A model generated the notes under the pieces. The model was not told the DNA's origin. It ran no database searches and was given only the letters and a program-made list of their open reading frames with translations. A program made the position numbers and the translations under genes. Source: an uncultured Clostridia bacterium (GTDB taxonomy: Bacteria; Bacillota; Clostridia; Peptostreptococcales; Anaerovoracaceae). Taken from it: a stretch of DNA of 21,801 bases. Shown here piece by piece: positions 16,014 through 21,801 of the stretch; position 1 is the first letter of the stretch; every line of letters starts with the position of its first letter. The DNA is taken from contig CAKQOE010000039.1 in assembly GCA_934255545.1 (NCBI GenBank), positions 1 through 21,801 of the forward strand, given 5' to 3'.

Positions 16014-16041
16014 TTGATAAATACAGCCAAATCTATATAAT
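16014..16041 (+). promoter_or_regulatory. Promoter-like sequence before the carrier protein gene
   Basis: TTGATA (16014-16019) and TATAAT (16036-16041) are separated by 16 nt. It would start transcription near 16048 and serve the carrier protein, MBOAT and SGNH-deacetylase genes separately from the first two genes. Confidence 0.6.
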
Positions 16042-16075
16042 ATAACATGCGCTGAATGAATACATGCGCCCCGTA

Positions 16076-16092
16076 CGGCTGCCGGGCAGCCG
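16076..16092. repeat. GC-rich hairpin in the carrier gene leader
   Basis: CGGCTG (16076-16081) and CAGCCG (16087-16092) flank a CCGGG loop. It lies 68 nt before the carrier protein ATG and would be part of the leader made from the promoter at 16014. The stem is the same as in the other GC-rich hairpins of the window. Confidence 0.6.
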
Positions 16093-16159
16093 CCGAGATG
16101 CGGGATATTACGGATATTAATGAAGAAAAAATATTATTAAATGAAAGGAAATTACAGAA

Positions 16160-16384
16160 ATGGAAGAATTAATGCAGATATTAACAGAAGCTTGTCCGGG
16201 AGTAGACTTTGAAAACGAGACAGCGCTCGTAGACGACGAGATCCTTGAATCACTCGATATCGTAGGCATCGTTTCAGAGATCATCGACGTATTTGACGTA
16301 CAGATAAGCGTAGACGACATCGTTCCGGAGAATTTCAACTCAGCAGAAGCCATCTGGGAACTCATCCAGTCGCACATGGAGTAA
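16160..16384 (+). CDS. Acyl/peptidyl carrier protein (DltC-like)
   Basis: This 74-residue acidic protein has the carrier fold pattern, with the phosphopantetheine attachment site Ser31 in DDEILESLDIV (the DSL motif appears as ESL). DltC proteins have a similar size (about 78 residues). It would carry the acid activated by the DltA-like ligase as a thioester for the membrane acyltransferase. AAAGGAA lies about 10 nt before the ATG. The MBOAT gene follows after 3 nt. A phosphopantetheinyl transferase from elsewhere is needed to activate it. Confidence 0.9.
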   Translation: MEELMQILTEACPGVDFENETALVDDEILESLDIVGIVSEIIDVFDVQISVDDIVPENFNSAEAIWELIQSHME

Positions 16385-16387
16385 GCC

Positions 16388-17974
16388 ATGGCGTTTACAT
16401 CAGCCGCATTTTTAGTCCTCACGGCGCTCGCCGTGGCGATATATTACAGAGTGCCGGGCCGTATGCAGTGGCTCGTGCTGCTCGCAGCCAGCCTTATATT
16501 TTACTGCGCCGGAGGCTGGAAAACATTTGTATACGTCCTGTATACAGCAGGGATCGTTTATGCGTCAGGCATCGGACTGGCGCATTTTCACAGTGTGCGC
16601 AAAAGCCTGCCAAAAGACACAGCGCCGGAGATCAAAAAACAGACAGCAGCCCGCTGCAAGCGAAACTCAAGGCTCATAGTCCTTGTCGCGTGCCTGGCGA
16701 ATTTCGGTCTGCTGTATATACTGAAATACTGGAACTTCACGGCAGAGCTCCTGCAGCCGCTCGCTTCAAGGATATCTGAGAGCGCCCAGGTACCGACCAT
16801 ATCGCTGCTCATGCCGCTCGGAGTATCGTTCTTCATGTTCCAGTCAGTAGGCTACGTGATAGACGTTTACCGCGGAAAGTATGAGCCTGAGAGGAATTTC
16901 ATAAAATTCCTTCTGTTCGTTTCGTTTTTCCCGCAGATGGTACAGGGCCCGATAAGCCGCTTCGACCAGCTCGCGCCGCAGCTTTACTCGGAAAAGAAGC
17001 TCGACTGGCAGAACATAAAATTCGGCATACAGCTGATGCTGTGGGGATACTTTAAGAAAATGGTAATAGCCGACCGCGCAGCGGTCATCGTAAATACAGT
17101 CGTTGACCATCCGTGGTCATACAGCGGCTCTATACAGGCATTCGGCGTTTTAATGTACTGCATACAGCTTTACGGCGATTTTTCAGGCGGTATAGACATA
17201 ACGCGCGGTGTCGCGCGCATGTTTGGCATCGACATGGCGGAAAACTTCAGGCGACCGATATTCGCTACTTCTCTTACTGATTTCTGGAGAAGATGGCATA
17301 TCACGCTCGGCGCGTGGATGCGCGATTACCTTTTTTATCCATTAGCGCTGTCAAAGCCATTTGGAAAGCTTGGTAAATTTACCAGAAAACATATAAAGGG
17401 CAAGCTCGGAAAGATAATCCCGACATCGCTTGCGACATTTATAATTTACTTTGTAATAGGTATATGGCACGGCGCAAACTGCCGCTACGTAGCGTTCGGC
17501 TTCTGGAACGGAGCCATCATAACGACATCGCTGCTGCTCGCGCCGCAGTTCGAAAAGATAAAAACACGCCTCGGCATAGACGACAAAGCACCGTGGTACA
17601 GAGTGTTCCAGACGGCGAGAACGTGCATCATCGTATTTTTCGGCAGATATATAACGCGAGCTCCGCGTTTCCTGACCGCAGTATGGATGATGAAGCAGAC
17701 GTTCACAAATACGCATCCGGCTGACCTCATAAACGGCAAGATATTTACACTCGGTCTCGGAGTGTATGACATGAGCATCATAGTGCTCGGCATGGCTGTG
17801 CTTATCGCCGTCGAGTGGTACCAGGAAAAGGGCGGACACATCCGCGAAGCGCTGGAAAAAAAGAGCGCCGCTGTCCAGGTCATGTCAGCAGTGCTGCCTG
17901 TCATAGTCCTGCTGCTGCTCGGTATAATGCGCGGCGACTACATCTCATCAGATTTTATCTACAAGCAGTTTTAA
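16388..17974 (+). CDS. MBOAT-family membrane O-acyltransferase (DltB/AlgI-like)
   Basis: This 528-residue polytopic membrane protein has the MBOAT signature: VQGPISRFDQL (185-195), DFSGGIDITRGVARMFG (264-280), SLTDFWRRWHITLGAWMRDYL (His304), and the catalytic His361 in GIWHGANCRYVAFGFWNG. In DltB and AlgI relatives this enzyme moves an acyl group from a cytoplasmic carrier across the membrane. It starts 3 nt behind the carrier gene with GGAG as ribosome binding site, and the SGNH-deacetylase gene follows 15 nt after its stop. This tight block is the core of the Dlt-like machine. Somewhat longer than DltB (about 400); size closer to AlgI-like members. Confidence 0.95.
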   Translation: MAFTSAAFLVLTALAVAIYYRVPGRMQWLVLLAASLIFYCAGGWKTFVYVLYTAGIVYASGIGLAHFHSVRKSLPKDTAPEIKKQTAARCKRNSRLIVLVACLANFGLLYILKYWNFTAELLQPLASRISESAQVPTISLLMPLGVSFFMFQSVGYVIDVYRGKYEPERNFIKFLLFVSFFPQMVQGPISRFDQLAPQLYSEKKLDWQNIKFGIQLMLWGYFKKMVIADRAAVIVNTVVDHPWSYSGSIQAFGVLMYCIQLYGDFSGGIDITRGVARMFGIDMAENFRRPIFATSLTDFWRRWHITLGAWMRDYLFYPLALSKPFGKLGKFTRKHIKGKLGKIIPTSLATFIIYFVIGIWHGANCRYVAFGFWNGAIITTSLLLAPQFEKIKTRLGIDDKAPWYRVFQTARTCIIVFFGRYITRAPRFLTAVWMMKQTFTNTHPADLINGKIFTLGLGVYDMSIIVLGMAVLIAVEWYQEKGGHIREALEKKSAAVQVMSAVLPVIVLLLLGIMRGDYISSDFIYKQF

Positions 17975-17989
17975 GGGGAGGACGCGCGA

Positions 17990-19834
17990 ATGACTTCAAA
18001 AAAATGGTTTTTTACGTTTGCAGCGACAGTCGCTGTCCTTGCCGCGGCAGTAATGGGCTTTAACCTTATCGCCGACCCGTTCGGCGTATTTAAAGGAAGC
18101 TTTATGGAATGGCCGTCATACGAGATGACACTCAACCCGCGAACTGCCAAGACTACGTATATAGAAAAGCACCACGACGAATACGATTCATATATAATCG
18201 GGTGCTCGTCAACGAGCTCGTACACTACAGATGAACTCAACAGGTATTTCGGAGCAGATTTTTATAATATGATAATGTACGGAGCCGACATGCTCGACGT
18301 TGAAAATATGTCGAAATGGCTCGCGGATAATTACGAAGTGAAAAATCTCGTTGTGAACGTATATATAGACAACACGCTCGAATACGACTCAGAATCAAAC
18401 CCGCTGACGTTCTCGATGTCGCCCGATGCTACGGGAGGCAGCAAGCTTGATAAAGCAAGATTTGACTGGAGATTCCTGACAGCCGATCCGCGCCACGCGC
18501 TCGACAAGGTGAAGGCGATGATGAAGGATACTTACCTTACGCAGTCGTTTGATGTGTTCAACGAAAAGACGGGCGCGTATGACAAAAAGGTGCGCGATGT
18601 TGAAAGCATAGGCGATATGGACGAGTACCTTGAGGCGTATCCGGTATTTAAAGATTACCCTACCGGCGAGCATAAAATGAGCGAGCGCGCCGTACAGGGA
18701 ACGCTCGACAGTATAAGCCGCATAAAAGATATGTGCGAGGAGCGCGGCATAAACTTCATGGTAGTCCAGGCTCCTGTTTATCATGAGTATTACAGTCAGT
18801 TCGATATGGAAGAAATAGCTGATTTTACGCGCCGCCTGGCGGACGTTACACCATTCTGGGATTTTTCGTACAGCTCTGTCAGCTTTGAGCCGAGATATTT
18901 CTACGATGCTACGCATTTCAGAAACTGTGTGGGACGCATGGCGCTGGCGCGTATATTTGATGATGATTCGATATATATCCCTGACGACTTTGGCATGTAT
19001 GTAACGCCTGAAAATGTTGAAGAATGCATTAATAAGCTGCGCAGCGCAAGTGCAGCCGACACGGCTGATTACACGACAGACCTGCCGATAATAACTTATC
19101 ATCACATAAAAGAAGGCGCGTCGCAGTCTACGGAAGTAACTCCTGAAGCGTTTGAGCGCCAGATGACGGCTCTCAAAAACGCAGGCTACAACACTGTAAC
19201 GCTCGACCAGGTCGAGGCTTACGTCAGAAGGGGCGAGCCGCTTCCTGAAAAGCCTGTGATGATAACGTTTGACGACGGCTACAGGAGCAATTACGAGTAT
19301 GCGTATCCGATACTTAAAAAGTATAATATGCACGCTGTGATATTTGCTGTAGGCTCAACGGTCGGTTCAACGAAATACAAGGATACTGACTACGATATAA
19401 CGCCGCATTTCACTGCTGAAGAGGGCCGCGAGATGATAGAGTCAGGCGTTATGGAGATACAGAGCCATACTTATGATCTGCATCAGTGGGCGGATTATGA
19501 GGAAAGCGGCACAGCCCGCGATACAGTTCTCAGGATAGACGGCGAGTCTGAGTCAGATTACATGACTATGATGAACGAGGACTGCGCCCGCGAGCGCGAA
19601 ACGATAGAAACAGGCATGGGCGGAACTGTCCACGCCATATCATATCCTCACGGCGACTACGATGACCTCGCGGCTGTAATGATGTCGGAAAACGGATTTG
19701 ACATCAGCTTTACGGTAAATAAAGGAATAAACGTCCTCATAAAAGGCATTGACCAGTCGATGCTCGCCCTCAAACGAAATAACGCCGACACGCAGACGAC
19801 TGACGAGCAGCTGCTCACGTCTGTCAGCAGATAG
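17990..19834 (+). CDS. SGNH (DltD-like) domain fused to a NodB polysaccharide deacetylase
   Basis: This 614-residue protein has an N-terminal membrane anchor (about residues 6-28) and should face outward. Residues about 60-345 look like an SGNH/DltD or AlgX-type domain: the nucleophile block IIGCSSTSS (69-77) and the Asp-His block FYDATHF (Asp306, His309). Residues 365-614 form a carbohydrate esterase 4 domain: PIITYHHI (start of the fold), TFDDGY (426-431) with the catalytic and metal Asp, SHTYDLH (His493, His498, metal ligands) and SYPHGDY. GGGGAGG precedes the ATG. It is last in the cluster, before a terminator. Inferred role: deacetylation of, and acyl transfer to, a cell-surface polysaccharide. 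DltD itself has no such deacetylase. Confidence 0.88.
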   Translation: MTSKKWFFTFAATVAVLAAAVMGFNLIADPFGVFKGSFMEWPSYEMTLNPRTAKTTYIEKHHDEYDSYIIGCSSTSSYTTDELNRYFGADFYNMIMYGADMLDVENMSKWLADNYEVKNLVVNVYIDNTLEYDSESNPLTFSMSPDATGGSKLDKARFDWRFLTADPRHALDKVKAMMKDTYLTQSFDVFNEKTGAYDKKVRDVESIGDMDEYLEAYPVFKDYPTGEHKMSERAVQGTLDSISRIKDMCEERGINFMVVQAPVYHEYYSQFDMEEIADFTRRLADVTPFWDFSYSSVSFEPRYFYDATHFRNCVGRMALARIFDDDSIYIPDDFGMYVTPENVEECINKLRSASAADTADYTTDLPIITYHHIKEGASQSTEVTPEAFERQMTALKNAGYNTVTLDQVEAYVRRGEPLPEKPVMITFDDGYRSNYEYAYPILKKYNMHAVIFAVGSTVGSTKYKDTDYDITPHFTAEEGREMIESGVMEIQSHTYDLHQWADYEESGTARDTVLRIDGESESDYMTMMNEDCARERETIETGMGGTVHAISYPHGDYDDLAAVMMSENGFDISFTVNKGINVLIKGIDQSMLALKRNNADTQTTDEQLLTSVSR

Positions 19835-19928
19835 CCGCGTTTTGCAGTTCTGCTGACGCGCCGCCTGCCAAGGACAGGAAAGCAAGATCGGCGAAATAGC
19901 AAAACATCAACATGATCGAATAATAAAG

Positions 19929-19968
19929 CGACCCTCAGGTAAGTGATATGCCTAAGGGTCGTTTTTTT
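19929..19968 (+). terminator. Terminator of the Dlt-like cluster
   Basis: CGACCCT (19929-19935) pairs with AGGGTCG (19955-19961), extended by AGG/CCT past one mismatch, then TTTTTTT. It lies 95 nt past the last stop codon. Confidence 0.88.
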
Positions 19969-20022
19969 ATAGGATCTGTATATTAAAATATAAGTATATA
20001 AATAAAATACTTTTTAAATAAT

Positions 20023-20184
20023 TTACTGCAAAGCCAACCTATTTTTATAGCCCTCGCCCCAGTCCCATATAAGGTCGCGGAGTATAAGCACATTCCATTT
20101 ATCGCTGATGAGCGTCAGCGTCGTTTCTACAGGGCACGCCGGAAGATCCTTCAGCGCGATGCTCGCATTTGCATTGTCACTCAT
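20023..20184 (-). pseudogene. Truncated HxlR-type transcriptional regulator
   Basis: The 53-residue frame reads MSDNANASIALKDLPACPVE and continues TTLTLISDKWNVLILRDL, which is the start of an HxlR winged-helix protein (conserved CPVE and LI-x-KW-x-x-LILRDL). After LRDL the family sequence is lost (IWDWGEGYKNRLALQ, then stop). The rest of the DNA-binding domain, normally about 100-120 residues in all, is absent, and the downstream AT-rich DNA does not resume it. AGGAG lies about 7-8 nt before the ATG. It is probably a remnant; a functional short protein cannot be excluded. It lies 59 nt behind the Rpn-family gene. Confidence 0.65.
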
Positions 20185-20243
20185 AAATTTTACTCCTGTA
20201 AACGTTGAAAATACGTAATAGTATCTTTGCGGTAACTATACCA

Positions 20244-21323
20244 CTATATTATGCTCTTTTTAGCGGCAGCCTCAAAGTCAGCAGGCGACATATCAGCACG
20301 CCTGGCGGCTTCATTTAATGAAATAATACCGTCCCTTACAAGTCCGGCAAGAGCATAGACTTTGCCTTCAGCGATACCGAAAGCTTTGCCTTCGGCGATA
20401 CCGAAGGCTTTGCCCTCGGCGATACCGGAAGCTCTGCCCTCAGCAATACCAGCCAACCTTTCATCAGCAATCATATCCTCAATAGCTTTACACACATTGA
20501 TCACCCCCGAATCATCATCTACTTTAAATTTCGTATTTGTTACAGCCTGTATAACGTGCGCCGCGTTGACTTCTATAAGCATACGCTGGTCGTCGTGTAT
20601 AAAAGACCTGAGTTTGTTTTTATCTTTAGAATATTTTATGAATCCCATGACCTCGCGCAGGCTCGTAGCAAATTTCAGAAGATCGTCCTCCGTCATCGCA
20701 ACAGGTTCTATAAGGTGCACATGATGATCCTGAACGAATCTCATAAGCCACGGATCATCCAGCTCCATCATATCATGCAGAGACAAAGGTCCGTCCCATT
20801 TATCCGCACCGAAATGTATCACGAGAGTTATGACTGGAGTTATACGATCGTCTTTGCAAAAGCCGGAAAGATATTCAGCATTGCTGTGTTTCCTTGCAGG
20901 AACGTCCTGAACTTCTATAGCCTTTGAAGCTTCTGAATTCTTTTGCTTCCTGTTTTTCCTGTGCTCGGCTGCGATATCCGACACCTGACGCCCGTACTGG
21001 AGAGCGTCATAGATCATATTCCTTACAGGCATAGCATAATGCACGTCAGTCTGGTTTTCAATACCTAAAATTATGTACGCCATGCTGTCGTCCTGCATGA
21101 CCACGGCAGACTTCAAAATGTCTCTGTAATCCTGAACAGCGTTATGCTTATCATTTTTAACATTTTCAGTACTGAAAGGTATAGCTATCTCAGTAGTATC
21201 GAGCTCGTGCAGCTGTTCTGGCGTGATCACCTGCGCGCCGTCGTATATCAGGTAATTGAACGCATCAGCAAACACAGCGTTATTGCGCATGTATTCTTTA
21301 GTTACAGTATCTGCGTATCCCAT
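20244..21323 (-). CDS. Rpn-family (PD-(D/E)XK nuclease-like) recombination-promoting protein
   Basis: This 359-residue protein starts MGYADTVTKEYMRNNAVFAD, with FNYLIYDGAQVITPEQL next, typical of the Rpn/YhgA-like transposase-nuclease proteins abundant in Clostridia. A central AYIILGIENQTDVHYAMPVRNMIYD stretch corresponds to the family's IGIE/ENQ nuclease core. After residue 280 come three or four 8-residue repeats (GIAEGKAF), also common in this family. The C-terminus NEAARRADMSPADFEAA resembles a short helical motif. AAAGGCGG lies upstream of the ATG. Relatives in enterobacteria promote recombination; here the role is unknown. Confidence 0.85.
   Translation of the reverse strand: MGYADTVTKEYMRNNAVFADAFNYLIYDGAQVITPEQLHELDTTEIAIPFSTENVKNDKHNAVQDYRDILKSAVVMQDDSMAYIILGIENQTDVHYAMPVRNMIYDALQYGRQVSDIAAEHRKNRKQKNSEASKAIEVQDVPARKHSNAEYLSGFCKDDRITPVITLVIHFGADKWDGPLSLHDMMELDDPWLMRFVQDHHVHLIEPVAMTEDDLLKFATSLREVMGFIKYSKDKNKLRSFIHDDQRMLIEVNAAHVIQAVTNTKFKVDDDSGVINVCKAIEDMIADERLAGIAEGRASGIAEGKAFGIAEGKAFGIAEGKVYALAGLVRDGIISLNEAARRADMSPADFEAAAKKSII
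20367..20454 (-). repeat. 24-bp tandem repeats in the Rpn-family gene
   Basis: Units at 20367-20390, 20391-20414 and 20415-20438 share most positions (core GCGATACCG), with a partial fourth at 20439-20454. They encode the in-frame 8-residue GIAEGKAF-type repeat. Such coding repeats can vary in copy number by slippage. Confidence 0.85.
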
Positions 21324-21498
21324 ATCAAACCGCCTTTCTGTATAAAAACCAGGATCTCAGATTTTTTGAGTAAGTTCATTTGTTTACATAAAACGCCTTA
21401 GATAACAAAAAATAGAAATATCAATTGATATACGTATATTACTATAACTGGAATAAAATAGCAATAAGAAAGCTCAAAACTATTGATAAAGATATCAG

Positions 21499-21560
21499 CG
21501 CGCGTCGCCGCGCGAGTATTCGGCGCCCCGGAGCGCCGGAAGTCCAGCCGGTGACGGCTG
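21499..21560. repeat. Three tandem GC-rich hairpins
   Basis: Three perfect 6-bp hairpins follow each other 6 nt apart: CGCGCG/CGCGCG with loop TCGC (21499-21514), CGGCGC/GCGCCG with loop CCCGGA (21521-21538), and CAGCCG/CGGCTG with loop GTGA (21545-21560). They stand in otherwise AT-rich DNA and no T-run follows. Confidence 0.75.
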
Positions 21561-21600
21561 CAAGACAGGATAAAATAATATTTCAAAAAAATTTAAAATA

Positions 21601-21732
21601 TCATGTCCCGATCTTACGATATTGGCTGCCAAAATCGCTTTCGAGGCTGTCGGCAGTCGCGGTGGTGCCGTCCATAGCGCTTAGTTTAGCAATTTCGTTT
21701 TCAGACATCAAAGACCCACGTGCAGGTTCCAT
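21601..21732 (-). CDS. Possible small protein, unrecognised
   Basis: A 43-codon frame starts MEPARGSLMSENEIAKLSAM and ends QYRKIGT. I do not recognise it. No ribosome binding site precedes the first ATG or the internal ATG (eight codons later). The composition looks protein-like (Ser, Glu, Asp, Ala), so it may be a short gene or the leftover of one. Confidence is low. Confidence 0.2.
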   Translation of the reverse strand: MEPARGSLMSENEIAKLSAMDGTTATADSLESDFGSQYRKIGT

Positions 21733-21801
21733 TATGGCGACAGATAAATAATCGCAGATAAACGCATAAAAAATATTTTACCATTTGACTTGCATAACCT
21801 T

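Larger units (their letters stand above)
15700..16159. other. Intergenic region inside the Dlt-like cluster
   Basis: This 460-nt gap holds foldback element B (15723-15990), a promoter-like pair (16014-16041) and a GC-rich hairpin (16076-16092). A minus-strand frame over the foldback is not believed to be a gene. Confidence 0.75.
21324..21801. other. AT-rich region at the window end
   Basis: This 478-nt stretch is AT-rich except for a GC-rich triple hairpin at 21499-21560. A weak minus-strand frame (21601-21732) is listed separately. No promoter for the Rpn-family gene could be named with confidence. Confidence 0.6.

Noticed and set aside
15821..16048. Minus-strand frame of 75 codons over foldback element B
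   Set aside because: Its sequence is dictated by the inverted repeats, there is no ribosome binding site and no recognisable protein pattern.
18395..19333. Minus-strand 312-codon frame opposite the SGNH-deacetylase gene
   Set aside because: It mirrors a gene with clear catalytic motifs on the plus strand; its own sequence is rich in Arg, Tyr and His, as expected of an antisense shadow.
12984..19834. Ordinary dltABCD operon
   Set aside because: The order A, GNAT, C, B, then an SGNH-deacetylase fusion, the inserted GNAT gene and the long MBOAT protein do not match the standard four-gene dlt operon.
20367..20454. Regular 24-bp repeats as a possible CRISPR array
   Set aside because: The units are directly adjacent without spacers, lie in-frame in a gene and encode a known type of EG-rich protein repeat.

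Overview
The window looks like a chromosomal segment of a Gram-positive anaerobe of the Clostridia (Lachnospiraceae-like; this is inference). Reasons: a T-box leader in front of the trp operon, strong AGGAGG-type ribosome binding sites, frequent ATA and AGA codons, a Dlt-like adenylation/carrier/MBOAT gene set, and an Rpn-type nuclease-like protein. It opens with the end of an rRNA operon (partial 5S rRNA, terminator, tRNA-Glu).

Region by region. (1) 1-2432: 5S end, tRNA-Glu, a minus-strand HI0933/BaiN-like flavoprotein, an intergenic foldback element (element A), and a DUF6506-like small protein with its own promoter and terminator. (2) 2433-4045: a DUF4190-like membrane protein overlapping a divergent Lgt-family gene. 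(3) 4085-10782: a consensus promoter, a T-box leader and trpE-trpG-trpD-trpC-trpB-trpA, closed by a terminator. trpF is absent from the operon. (4) 10783-12896: a lipoprotein with a proline/serine-rich repeat insert and a beta-helix-like body. (5) 12906-19968: a Dlt-like cell-envelope modification cluster: DltA-like adenylating ligase, GNAT protein, carrier protein, MBOAT acyltransferase, and a large protein that fuses an SGNH/DltD-like extracellular domain to a NodB-type polysaccharide deacetylase. A 268-nt foldback (element B) and a promoter-like sequence sit in the middle of it. (6) 19969-21801: minus-strand Rpn-family gene followed by a truncated HxlR-type regulator, then an AT-rich stretch holding a GC-rich triple hairpin.

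How the genes work together. The trp genes turn chorismate into tryptophan under T-box (uncharged tRNA) control; the phosphoribosylanthranilate isomerase step must be supplied from elsewhere. In the Dlt-like cluster the ligase would load an amino or other acid on the carrier protein. The MBOAT would pass the acyl group across the membrane. The extracellular SGNH domain would transfer it to a polymer whose sugars the fused deacetylase could first de-N-acetylate. This pathway is inferred from families and gene order and is the most likely undescribed system here.

The window also carries several small structured repeats: two foldbacks sharing a 27-nt core (25 of 27 identical), several short GC-rich hairpins, many with CAGCCG/CGGCTG stems, and three tandem hairpins embedded in-frame inside the GNAT gene.
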